From assembly GCA_013216195.1 (NCBI GenBank), contig JABSOQ010000013.1, positions 1 to 45,218 of the forward strand: a stretch of DNA of 45,218 nucleotides, given 5' to 3'. Positions 32,320 through 40,233 of the stretch are shown in pieces; position 1 is the first letter of the stretch, and every line of letters starts with the position of its first letter. The stretch is from Bdellovibrionales bacterium. GTDB taxonomy: Bacteria > Bdellovibrionota > Bdellovibrionia > Bdellovibrionales > UBA1609. The translations under genes were made by a program, and so were the position numbers. The notes beneath the pieces are model-generated. The model was not told where the DNA came from. It worked only from the letters and a program-made list of their open reading frames with translations, and made no database searches.

Positions 32320-32863
32320 CCCAGTCGTGCGCAACACTCTTATCATGACTGAGGCAGGCCTGAATTCGCGAGTTTTTCAAAGACCTGTTTGTTCAGTAGC
32401 TGGTCAAACGGGCGCCGGCTGGACTGGTGGTGGAACGAACTTTCCAACCAGCCAGTCGCGTGATGGACAGGTTCTTAGCCCTGGTACACCCAACTATGGT
32501 GAGTTTGTGCCTGGGATGGGTTGGTGGTGCCGACCACCTGAATACAACGGTAGTGGAAGGCCTGCTAACTTTATGGAACCCAACATTAACTACGCAGCTC
32601 TCGCCGCCGAGACTGGCTTAAACGACCCGAACCCAAACAACAATGTGGTCTCTGAGCACAGAATCATGAACTGGCGAACCAACTCCTCGTTTGACAATCT
32701 CGGTAACCCTGAGGCAGCAACTCCATCTTCAGACACGCCGGGTAACGGTGGTAACGGTGATGGCAACTGGGTGAATGACTTCCCGAATGGTTACTACACA
32801 TGTCGGCCAAGTGGTTGCTGTATCAATGCCCCTGGCTCGTCAACCTGTACTCCTTTCAACTAG
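32318..32863 (+). CDS. frame-shifted C-terminal part of the pilin-like protein
   Basis: The frame opens inside the end of the pilin-like gene (nominal TTG start at 32252; the codon after the pilin stop is 32318) and runs to 32863. It encodes a Gly/Asn/Pro-rich segment with DPVVRNTLIMTEAGL, GGGTNFPTSQSRD, WWCRPPEYNGSG and a cysteine-rich end PSGCCINAPG. It has no signal peptide or credible ribosome-binding site (an internal ATG at 32345 is possible). Because it follows directly and has the same beta-rich style, I take it as the remainder of one 726-residue protein. A +1 shift at the TAT-TGA-C site would join the two frames. A base error is the alternative. Confidence 0.5.
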   Translation, partial: DPVVRNTLIMTEAGLNSRVFQRPVCSVAGQTGAGWTGGGTNFPTSQSRDGQVLSPGTPNYGEFVPGMGWWCRPPEYNGSGRPANFMEPNINYAALAAETGLNDPNPNNNVVSEHRIMNWRTNSSFDNLGNPEAATPSSDTPGNGGNGDGNWVNDFPNGYYTCRPSGCCINAPGSSTCTPFN

Positions 32864-32882
32864 AAGCTAAAAGGCAGACTTT

Positions 32883-32910
32883 CCTCGCAGTGCACCAATG
32901 GGCTGCGAGG
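32883..32910 (+). terminator. hairpin after the pilin-like gene
   Basis: CCTCGCAG (32883-32890) and CTGCGAGG (32903-32910) form a perfect eight-pair GC-rich stem around a 12-base loop, 20 bases after the last stop codon. No T-run follows, so it may be a transcript end stabilised by the hairpin or a rho-dependent site. Confidence 0.4.
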
Positions 32911-33005
32911 CCTAGAGTCTATCTGAGCTGTTCAGGTGACTAGCAGCTAGGCCCCTTCCATGCTTTTGTGCTAAAACTAGTGAAAACAAAAGCGAGGTTT
33001 GTTTT

Positions 33006-33893
33006 TTGAGCTTAATGATTGGCGTCTGCACCTCTGGGCGTATTGAATTGCTATTTGAGTGCCTTTACAGTTTGCAAAAGCAAGATTTTGACATGAGTCA
33101 GGTGCAGATTGTTGTGCCACTGATGGCTAAACACCAGCCAACCTTGGCAAAACGCTTATCACACTTTGATGGTCTAAATATAGAAACCCCTTTTACGGAT
33201 GAGTACAACGCCTCGACGTTGAGAAACCTGTTTCTGAAAACTTGCAAACAACCACTGCTCTATATGATCGATGAAGATTGCTCTTTGCCAAAGAGCACTC
33301 ACCTTCGTGACCTCGTGGCCTATCATCAGGCCTTTCCGAAGGTAGAGGTGATCGGCGGTAGATACCAAAACGGCTCCAATACGAGCTACTTCGGCAAAGC
33401 CTACAATTTGGTCTGTGATTTGTGGCAAGACCGAAATGATTTCTACTCCCAATCGGATCGCCTAAAACACGTTTTGGGCGGCAATATGTCTTTGAAGATA
33501 AGTCGAGAAATCAAGATGTTTCGCTTTGGTGACCAGTCTGACTTTGGAGGCGAGGAGTTGTCGTATCTCAAACAGCTGCAAAAGGCTGGAATTCGAGTGA
33601 TGCTCGTGAATGGCTTAAACATCACCCACAATGCACAACATGACATCGCTAGTTTTTTGTCTCGAGCCTGGCTTCATGGTGGCAATAAGTACTATCTTGA
33701 AAAAGAAAACTTTGGCACCGTCTTCAAAGATCGAACAATGTTGTTCTCAAAACAGCGGCCAGCAGATGAAAAGATTCTCGCAGGTGCTTATCTTGGCATT
33801 GTGCAACTCTCCTATCTTAAAGAGTTCGTCAAAAACGATCTGTCTTCTCGCAGTTTAGGTCATTGGAAACGCCAACTACTAAAAAGAACATGA
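33006..33893 (+). CDS. GT2-family glycosyltransferase
   Basis: A 295-residue GT-A-fold enzyme that transfers a sugar from a nucleotide donor. Asp-Glu-Asp in MIDEDCSLP is the metal site, and LGGNMSLKISR, GGEELSYLKQL and HNAQHDIAS follow as in GT2. The layout (DEDC, then IGGRYQ, KAYN, VLGGN) is parallel to the first GT2 module of the 982-residue fusion (DDDC, VGGLY, RAYT, LLGGN), so the two are paralogues. A TTG at 33006 has GAGG at eight bases; the ATG three codons later is too far. The stop overlaps the next gene's start in ATGA. Acceptor unknown; role in the same surface glycan pathway is an inference. Confidence 0.8.
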   Translation: MSLMIGVCTSGRIELLFECLYSLQKQDFDMSQVQIVVPLMAKHQPTLAKRLSHFDGLNIETPFTDEYNASTLRNLFLKTCKQPLLYMIDEDCSLPKSTHLRDLVAYHQAFPKVEVIGGRYQNGSNTSYFGKAYNLVCDLWQDRNDFYSQSDRLKHVLGGNMSLKISREIKMFRFGDQSDFGGEELSYLKQLQKAGIRVMLVNGLNITHNAQHDIASFLSRAWLHGGNKYYLEKENFGTVFKDRTMLFSKQRPADEKILAGAYLGIVQLSYLKEFVKNDLSSRSLGHWKRQLLKRT

Positions 33894-34486
33894 GAAGCTT
33901 CGACCCAAAGTCAGTTCCAAAACCGCCAAACGGCCAAGCTTTTGATTGGAGTGCTACTCAAGACCCTGTGGTGCTCGAAATTGGTTGTGGCAACGGTATG
34001 CACCCTTTACAGTTTGCTAAAGCCAACCCAACGACCTCGGTGATTGCCATTGAGCAAACTCAGAATAAGTTCGAAGCCTTTGAAAAAAGAATTGCGGCTA
34101 GTGGGCCAATCGAAAACTTGTTCGCCATTCGTGCCGATGCGATTTGGTGGTGTGCACACAACTTGAATAGCCCGGCATGCCTTGAGCAGATCTTTCTTCT
34201 CTACCCGAACCCTAACCCAAAAGAAAGCCAGGCAAATAAGAGATTCCACAACATGCCTTTCATGGGCTTTTTACTCCAATTCTTAAAGCCGGGTGGCCAG
34301 TTACATTTGGCTAGCAACATCTCGGCCTATGTCGAGGAAGCAAAAACTCAATTTGTCTCAACTTGGGATCTCACTTTAAGAGAAGAGAAGCTGCTCAACT
34401 CGAACAGAGAGCCTAGAACTGCATTCGAAAAGAAATATCTCGAGCGCGGAGAAACCTGCAAAAATTTGATCTTCGAGAAGAAATAA
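33890..34486 (+). CDS. TrmB-like SAM-dependent methyltransferase
   Basis: A 198-residue class I methyltransferase closest to TrmB, the tRNA guanine-N7 methyltransferase. The SAM loop is VLEIGCGNGMH, FAIRADAIWW follows, and LKPGGQLHLASNI and TAFEKKYLERGETCK are family features. The key TrmB block FPDPWPKxRH is here LYPNPNPKES, so the conserved Asp and the basic residues are lost. This makes a change of substrate possible. The start at 33890 shares ATGA with the end of the GT2 gene, so the pair is co-translated. Coupling to a glycosyltransferase suggests either a chance tRNA gene in the operon or methylation of a glycan or other small substrate. Confidence 0.75.
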   Translation: MRSFDPKSVPKPPNGQAFDWSATQDPVVLEIGCGNGMHPLQFAKANPTTSVIAIEQTQNKFEAFEKRIAASGPIENLFAIRADAIWWCAHNLNSPACLEQIFLLYPNPNPKESQANKRFHNMPFMGFLLQFLKPGGQLHLASNISAYVEEAKTQFVSTWDLTLREEKLLNSNREPRTAFEKKYLERGETCKNLIFEKK

Positions 34487-34525
34487 AGCTCAAGGAAGCA
34501 CCCCTGCCATGTCGATAGTTAGATT

Positions 34526-35248
34526 ATGCACGACCAAAAAACGAAACTTCTTGCTGTCTCACCAGCCGACCAGTTTGCCGCAAGCTTTCTTGGTGTATTA
34601 AAGCCTTTCTTTGATATACAGCTCGCAAGCACCCTCGACATGGCTCTATTTTTGGTGAAAGAGTGGGAGCCTGATCTCGTGCTTGCCAATATGTCGTCTG
34701 ACTTACAAGAGTTTCCAGCACAATGCGGAGAGTACTTCGACAACCCCCAAAAGAGCCTTATCGTGGTTGTGAACTCTCTACCGACAAGTCTCGACAAATA
34801 CCACCGCTGGAATGTTTCTGCCCTGTTAGATACGACAGATTCACCAGAAAAAGTTCTCTTTCAAATTCGCTCTCTACATGGCAAAGTCTCAAAATTCACA
34901 GTCTCAAGAGGTTCCTCCAGCGGAAGTGAAACTGAAGTGACTCCATTCAAAGAAGTGTTGGGGCTGAAGATATATGAGAATGACTACATGGTAAAAAGAG
35001 GCGATCAAATTATCACAACGACGCCGACCCAGTTTAAGCTTCTTATAGCTTTTGCTAACCACCCCGATCAGCTACTGTCTCGCACCTGGATCAAGCAAGA
35101 AGTTTGGCAAAACTCTGATATTTCCCCGAGATCAATTGATGCTCAAATCTCAAAACTCAAGAAATTGATTCCTGAGTTAGAGGGCTCTCTGATGAACATC
35201 TACGGCAAAGGCTATATCTTGGCTGAGTCCCACAAGAACGCAGCCTAA
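34526..35248 (+). CDS. OmpR/PhoB-type winged-helix regulator with degenerate receiver
   Basis: A 240-residue transcription regulator. Residues 1-115 have the alternating pattern of a receiver but lack the acidic pair (LLAVSPADQF) and have Asn/Met where the phosphoacceptor should be (LVLANMSSDL), so phosphorylation control is lost. Residues 145-235 are the winged-helix DNA-binding domain: TPTQFKLLIAFANHP, SRTWIKQEVWQ, RSIDAQISKLKK and the wing IYGKGYIL. Such atypical response regulators often bind a small ligand or act constitutively. No ribosome-binding site stands out before the ATG. The gene is convergent with the VWA-protein gene, separated by six bases. Regulated genes cannot be told from the sequence. 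Confidence 0.8.
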   Translation: MHDQKTKLLAVSPADQFAASFLGVLKPFFDIQLASTLDMALFLVKEWEPDLVLANMSSDLQEFPAQCGEYFDNPQKSLIVVVNSLPTSLDKYHRWNVSALLDTTDSPEKVLFQIRSLHGKVSKFTVSRGSSSGSETEVTPFKEVLGLKIYENDYMVKRGDQIITTTPTQFKLLIAFANHPDQLLSRTWIKQEVWQNSDISPRSIDAQISKLKKLIPELEGSLMNIYGKGYILAESHKNAA

Positions 35249-35254
35249 AGATCA

Positions 35255-36445
35255 TCAGCCGCGTGGGCAAGTGTATCTGACATCTACGACTGTACCGATC
35301 ACGTCTTGTGAAAACACGATACGGTTGTTGCTATCAAGTTGATAAGTCAAACCTGGGATCTCTGGCGTGGTTGTCACATCGAGCTCATTTGGCGTACAAG
35401 GAATCTGCAATGGCACCTCGTTCAGAAGATCCGAGATCTCACCTAATTCATTTGTGTAGTTGTTTGAGCAGATAGAACCATTAGTACCAGCCATAAGAAT
35501 TGAATTCGCACGACCAGCCTTACCAGCCTCGATCAAAGCGCTGTTAGGTGAAGACAGCTCTCTGTAGATATCTCCGTATTGACCAAATACCCACTGGTTA
35601 CCTTGTGCATCTTGAGAGTTCTTACATCCTGTATCACCGGGCTGAATAATAATCGAGTGGACGCTCATTGTTTTTGTCGCACCCATAGCAGTAGCCGCTT
35701 TCTGCACAAGAGTTGCTGGCAAGTCATACGACTCAAGAGCTTTACCTTTGAGATTATTCGTTCTCGAACTTGCAGATTCACCGCCAGTAGACCGCTCATC
35801 TTCATCAGACAAGATTACAATGGCCAAATGACCGTTACCCCGAAAGAAGCTTGAGTTCTCTGAGCGATCCAGTGCTCTGTTTACAGCATAGATTGCTCTT
35901 TCATCAGAAGATGGGCAGTTTTGAAAGTTGCTGTTGTCACAGTTAGCAGATTCTGGTCTCTGAACCGTTTGTTCAAAGTAAGTGATGTTGCTGTTGTGAA
36001 CTGAGTTACTGTCATTCGCGTTTCTCAAGACTTTTTGACCGTTCGGGAAGGCGATGAACTTACCGTCCCATAGAGTTCCATTGCCGTTAGCAGCCGTCTG
36101 TTGAGAGTTATCACTTGAGGGAATGTCTGTCGTCGTGATCGCAATCTGGTAGTCAATTCCCCGAATCGAATCGAGAAACGAAGGAAACCTGTTTGCCATC
36201 TCTTGCTGTTCAGCAAACATGGACCCTGAGTTATCTGTAACGAACAGAATGTCGACCTGACCCATTCTAACCGAGTAGTTAAACTCTTGAAAGCCCGTGG
36301 GGGTAATTGTACAAGTGCCGTCGCCGAAGTTGTCGTTGTAGTCTTCGCATTCAGAGCTAGGCTTCACATCAAACTTCACGTCTGAGCAAGCCGCGTACAA
36401 CGAAACTCCCATCATTATGATTCCAAATCTCAACCAGTTTTTCAT
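35255..36445 (-). CDS. VWA-domain lipoprotein
   Basis: A 396-residue lipoprotein with AAAGGGAG before its ATG. The signal peptide ends LYAAC (lipidated Cys20). From about residue 60 is a von Willebrand factor A domain with the MIDAS metal-binding DNSGS in ILFVTDNSGSMFAEQ, and the later IVILSDEDERSTGG keeps an acidic loop. Cysteines in ANCDNSNFQNC and CTNELGE-like loops suggest disulfides. The C-terminal 70 residues (VPLQIPCTPNELDVT, VVDVRYTC) are beta-rich. VWA domains bind partner proteins through the metal, so adhesion or complex assembly at the outer membrane is likely. The 242-base gap upstream separates it from the divergent membrane-anchored gene. Confidence 0.85.
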   Translation of the reverse strand: MKNWLRFGIIMMGVSLYAACSDVKFDVKPSSECEDYNDNFGDGTCTITPTGFQEFNYSVRMGQVDILFVTDNSGSMFAEQQEMANRFPSFLDSIRGIDYQIAITTTDIPSSDNSQQTAANGNGTLWDGKFIAFPNGQKVLRNANDSNSVHNSNITYFEQTVQRPESANCDNSNFQNCPSSDERAIYAVNRALDRSENSSFFRGNGHLAIVILSDEDERSTGGESASSRTNNLKGKALESYDLPATLVQKAATAMGATKTMSVHSIIIQPGDTGCKNSQDAQGNQWVFGQYGDIYRELSSPNSALIEAGKAGRANSILMAGTNGSICSNNYTNELGEISDLLNEVPLQIPCTPNELDVTTTPEIPGLTYQLDSNNRIVFSQDVIGTVVDVRYTCPRG

Positions 36446-36729
36446 AATAGGCTCCCTTTCACGAACCTATAGAACAAGATATGTACCACCAGCCCCCACC
36501 CCGCTAACTGGCCGTAACTATTGATGTTTTTTGAACATATTTCAGAGGTGAGATTTCAGGCTTCGTCGTAGTTTTAGACAATTTGCCGAGGATTGTCTTT
36601 CGCACTAATTTTAAGGGGTTAAGAGAAATAGCGTCTACTAGGCTGACACCAGGTACAGATTTCAATCGAACATTTGGCACATTATGATTGTCACTAGCTA
36701 GTGCCCCTCAAGTTCGCTACACTCGATCT

Positions 36730-37371
36730 ATGTCATCAAAAGAATTCTGCTCTTCAATGCCCACAAAAAACAAAAACTCGTGCTCTCGCCCGCTTCAAGC
36801 CCGAAGCTTGCTGAGAGGAGCTTCTGGCCAAGCAACCATTACCTCTATGATTGCAGCGATACTTTTTATGACCGTAATGGGTGTCGCCGGCGTCTTTGGC
36901 TACAAAGTCTATCAGTTTGAACAGATGAGTAGTATCGAGCGACTCAATTACCTTTGGAAGCAAGATATGAACCTACTCAAACCCACACAACATGTTCACA
37001 AAGGCTGGAACAGTATCGCAGAGTTCGAAGCTTTTGGAGGCTCCGAGAAGGCTAAAGAATGGCTTAACGACCTGCAAGTGCCCGTTCGAAAGGTTGAGAA
37101 AGGCAAATTTAAGCTTGAGATTCTGCTTTTAGAGTTCGACCAAGAAGATGTTGAGCATGCCGTGATTCAAATGAACCTTGTCGAGATCAAGTCACAGAAT
37201 ATGGTTTGGGAGTTAGGCCGTACCTACAAACTCAACTCTTACTACGATCACCTGATGCAAGAAATTAAAGATTCAAAGGCGAAACCCGCTGAAGAGCCTG
37301 AGCCAAGTACAGCCAAACCTGGTGAGGCAGAAGCTCCTAGTAAAGCAAAAGAGACCTTACCCAAGAAATAG
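36730..37371 (+). CDS. membrane-anchored protein with low-complexity tail
   Basis: A protein of 213 residues from the ATG at 36730 (a TTG at 36688 would add 14). It has a basic, cysteine-containing N-terminus, then RGASGQATITSM directly before a transmembrane segment (IAAILFMTVMGVAGVFGYKV), a layout that recalls class III pilin or TadE-type leaders but without a clear cleavage motif. A domain of about 100 residues follows with IEFEAFGG-like and VRKVEKGKFKLEILLLEFD strands. The last 35 residues are Ala/Pro/Glu/Lys repeats (EEPEPSTAKPGEAEAPSK). No family recognised. TATGAT at 36684-36689 could be the -10 element. It lies near the VWA lipoprotein and the large pilin-like protein, perhaps as part of one surface structure. 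Confidence 0.55.
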   Translation: MSSKEFCSSMPTKNKNSCSRPLQARSLLRGASGQATITSMIAAILFMTVMGVAGVFGYKVYQFEQMSSIERLNYLWKQDMNLLKPTQHVHKGWNSIAEFEAFGGSEKAKEWLNDLQVPVRKVEKGKFKLEILLLEFDQEDVEHAVIQMNLVEIKSQNMVWELGRTYKLNSYYDHLMQEIKDSKAKPAEEPEPSTAKPGEAEAPSKAKETLPKK

Positions 37372-37546
37372 CTGGTTCTTCATTGCAAATGGACTAGACC
37401 TACACAAAAAAGTGGAGCTTACACCAGATTTCGATTGCAAGAGCTTTTAAGCGCCCCACTATATGCCACGAGCACTTTGCAACCCCCTGCCAAGCAATTA
37501 ACCAGTTATAAAAAACCAGTCACAAGCAACCAACTGCTGTCGCCAC

Positions 37547-37616
37547 TTGAGATTTGAGATTTGAGATTTGAGATTTGAGATTTGAGATTTGAGATTTGAG
37601 ATTTGAGATTTGAGAT
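37547..37616. repeat. TTGAGAT heptamer tandem repeat, 10 copies
   Basis: Ten perfect, uninterrupted copies of TTGAGAT fill 70 bases between two convergent transcripts (the genes ending at 37371 and 37663). Unit size seven would change frame if coding, but no reading frame crosses it. Such repeats vary in number by slipped-strand mispairing. The rest of the 291-base gap has no gene. Confidence 0.95.
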
Positions 37617-37618
37617 CA

Positions 37619-37655
37619 GTTAAAGCCCAGCCAATGATGCCGGCAAGGCTTTAAC
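37619..37655 (-). terminator. hairpin past the sodium:solute symporter
   Basis: GTTAAAGCC (37619-37627) and GGCTTTAAC (37647-37655) make a perfect nine-pair stem around a 19-base loop that holds further GCC/GGC pairs. It starts eight bases past the symporter stop. No T-run follows, and the heptamer array begins immediately after it. Confidence 0.5.
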
Positions 37656-37662
37656 CATGAAA

Positions 37663-39564
37663 TCAAATGATCTTTTCTAAGAAGACAGTTTTGCCCTCAA
37701 GAAGGTAGGCTAACTTTTTGGAGGCCTCTGATAGCTTCACTTGATGCTCATCACTATCAAAGATCTTAGCCAATTTCATATGTTCTGATCTCAGACCACC
37801 AAGCCACCATCGGTCGTCAGACAGGTACACAATGTCGCCTTCTTCGGCCTTCAAACGCTTAGCAAGTGAGCTGCTAATCGCTATTCTCTTTTCTGCCAAT
37901 GCCTCATCGACAATTGGCTCAAGACCCGCGACTTTCTCTCCTATTTTATGATTCGGCTTAGCTCCCTTATAGACCTCCATAGCCACGTCAAGAGTGCTTG
38001 CAGTGAGGCCATGAGTTTTTTCTTTAGAAGGGGCTGGAGTAAATAGGGTGACTAAGATGCCGATAACAGCTGAAGCTGTCATCCCGAACATCGCTCGAAA
38101 ATAAATGTACTCGCCGTTAGTTGGCCCCATTACAAACTCTGACAGTGGGCGGATCATGTCTGGGTACCAAACTGTCGCAAGGGTGACCACACTCCCCACA
38201 ATCATAGAAGTACAGGCGGCTATCCCGTTAAACCGCTTCCAAAACGCTCCTAAAAAGATCGTCGTCACAATGGCAGGAATGATCACCATGATGCCTTTGT
38301 AGTGTATCGACATCAAACTACCCTTTTGCTTGGCAAACCAGATAACTAGCAACAGACCAATTATGGTCGAGATACCTGATGCCCATCTCGCAGCGACCAA
38401 GTAGTGTTTGTCATCGGCCTCTGGTTTAATCAGTGGCTTGTAGATGTCATAGATCCCGATAGCTGCACAGGCGTTAATGAGGGTGTCAATTGTCGACATC
38501 AAGGCTGCCGTGAGAGCTGCAATGATGAACCCAAACATGATCGAGTTTTGCCTTAAGGTCTCCCATGCAACGACAATGAAGGTGTGAAAGTTGTCTTGAA
38601 TTTCAATCAAGTTGTAGCCCGGAATGGCCCCGCCCATGAGAAGCTGCTTTTCAATCAAGGCCTTACCTATCCAACCCACTGCACCGACGATGATGGCCGA
38701 TAAAGGCAAGGTAATGAGCAGGTTGAAAACGTTTGCTTTTCTAGCATCGTTCATGCTCTTGATGGTGAGGTATCGCATCAGAAAACCCTGGTTCATAAAG
38801 GTAAAGGCAATACTCCCGGCAAGTGCCTCTCCCCAGAACAGACCTGCAGTGTTAAACTTTGGATCATCAGTGAGATGCACAAAGGGCAACCGGTGTTCTA
38901 CAGGCAGAAAACCCCAAAACTCACTAAAGCCGCCAACGGCGTAAAGACCAACACCAATGGCTGTAAAACCCGCGATGTAGAGCATGATGCCTTGAAACAA
39001 GTCTGTGAAAATAACGGCTGTTTGACCACCAAAGGTCACGTAAGCTCCAAGAATAAAAGCAATGATCGGTACTGTGTATGTTGGGTTCAGCCCAAACATG
39101 CCCTCAACTGCCACTCCAATAGTGAAGAGGTTGTAGCCAATGTAGTAGAACATGTAGGCCAGGATAATTGTCACAGCAATATAGCGAGCCGTTTTGTTAA
39201 ATCGCCTTTCAAAATACTCTGGAATCGACTTCACTTTAGAGTAGTAAACAATCGGCAACCAACCAAACATAAAGAATGGGATAATAAACCAATCATTTAA
39301 GTAGGTAAGAGTACTACTTAAACCCGTCTCATAACCCTGCTGTGAGTACTTCAAGTAACTGTAAGAACCAATACCCGTCGCAACCATACTCGCTGCTGGG
39401 ATCCACCAACTAAATCGCTGACCTGAGTAAAAGAAGTCATTAATGTTCGCACTGAACCTAGCGAAGTAAGTTCCAAATGCTGTGATCAAAATAAAATAAC
39501 CGACTACGATAAAGCCAATGATAACGGCAGCGTCGTCAGGAATGGCCACTCCAAAAGAATTCAT
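37663..39564 (-). CDS. sodium:solute symporter family transporter
   Basis: A 633-residue membrane transporter of the SSS family with about 13 hydrophobic helices. Early landmarks are NDFFYSGQRFSWWIPAASM and GIGSYSYLKY (helix 1-2 loop), then SIPEYFERRF and FGGQTAVIFTDLFQG. AALMSTIDTLINACAAIG in the second half holds the usual sodium-site S/T residues. The C-terminal 110 residues are a soluble extension (VAGLEPIVDEALAEKR, LSDDRWWLGGLRSEH) not typical of short members. The ATG overlaps the end of the small membrane protein gene in ATGA. Substrate is not visible; SSS members carry sugars, acids, amino acids or vitamins. The pair with the small protein may form one system. Confidence 0.85.
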   Translation of the reverse strand: MNSFGVAIPDDAAVIIGFIVVGYFILITAFGTYFARFSANINDFFYSGQRFSWWIPAASMVATGIGSYSYLKYSQQGYETGLSSTLTYLNDWFIIPFFMFGWLPIVYYSKVKSIPEYFERRFNKTARYIAVTIILAYMFYYIGYNLFTIGVAVEGMFGLNPTYTVPIIAFILGAYVTFGGQTAVIFTDLFQGIMLYIAGFTAIGVGLYAVGGFSEFWGFLPVEHRLPFVHLTDDPKFNTAGLFWGEALAGSIAFTFMNQGFLMRYLTIKSMNDARKANVFNLLITLPLSAIIVGAVGWIGKALIEKQLLMGGAIPGYNLIEIQDNFHTFIVVAWETLRQNSIMFGFIIAALTAALMSTIDTLINACAAIGIYDIYKPLIKPEADDKHYLVAARWASGISTIIGLLLVIWFAKQKGSLMSIHYKGIMVIIPAIVTTIFLGAFWKRFNGIAACTSMIVGSVVTLATVWYPDMIRPLSEFVMGPTNGEYIYFRAMFGMTASAVIGILVTLFTPAPSKEKTHGLTASTLDVAMEVYKGAKPNHKIGEKVAGLEPIVDEALAEKRIAISSSLAKRLKAEEGDIVYLSDDRWWLGGLRSEHMKLAKIFDSDEHQVKLSEASKKLAYLLEGKTVFLEKII

Positions 39565-39884
39565 TCAACCACTCCTTTAAACGGGACATTAATTGCGAGA
39601 ATTACCCATAACCCATGCAGGGTAGAGAAAAAGACGAAACCGCCTAGAAGGAGGTTCATCCAAAATCTCTCGTTGCCTCGAGAGGGCTTAAGCGCTCCAG
39701 ACTTGAGAATAACCAACATCCCAATACCAAAAGTTAGCAAGCCAAAGCCGTACATATAAAGGTAAGATGTCCACGGGTTTTCTTTGCCGAGCAACCCAAC
39801 AAGCAGCCTCGGATAGAAATAGCAAATCGCGATGACCCCCGCGACCAGGGCCCAAAATTTTGGACTCAACGGCTTATTCGACAT
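39561..39884 (-). CDS. small membrane partner of the symporter
   Basis: A 107-residue protein with three hydrophobic helices (FWALVAGVIAICYF, GFGLLTFGIGMLVIL and LLGGFVFFSTLHGLWVILA) and short loops. Its start has GGGGA at five bases upstream. It overlaps the symporter start by four bases, so they are co-translated. Small subunits next to SSS transporters are known (for example the DUF4212 type), but this one does not clearly match that signature. Likely a stability or regulatory subunit; not certain. Confidence 0.65.
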   Translation of the reverse strand: MSNKPLSPKFWALVAGVIAICYFYPRLLVGLLGKENPWTSYLYMYGFGLLTFGIGMLVILKSGALKPSRGNERFWMNLLLGGFVFFSTLHGLWVILAINVPFKGVVE

Positions 39885-40233
39885 AATTTCCCCACGCTTA
39901 GATATCTACCCGCAAACTGCGAGCGACTTTGTAGTATGAGCAAACGGGGATACCAAAATTTTCATGTACAACCAACAATATTAGCGAATCTGGTGCTTTG
40001 CCCGAATGCAGCTGATTCTGACCAGCTGCGCCAGATGCAATTCTTTCACTGCCTTCTCCCAATGTGCTTAGAAAACAAGCCATTTCGGGGGCTTGATTGC
40101 CCCGATAAGCCTCTCCAAAACTGCCAAATGGTCTCGGGTTCATGAGCAGCACAACCCTCTACTGATCTGCTCAACATATATTGATAAAAGCATTTATCGC
40201 CAGTACACTCGCGCCCGCGAGCAGGGGTACCTA
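39885..40233. other. 349-base gap with an inverted repeat before the twitch radical SAM gene
   Basis: No gene is supported here: short frames on both strands overlap one another and none has a family pattern or ribosome-binding site. Both the divergent symporter pair and the radical SAM gene must have promoters in it. GATAAA-AGCA-TTTATC at 40183-40198 is a perfect six-pair inverted repeat, 36 bases ahead of the chosen start, and may be an operator. Confidence 0.4.
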
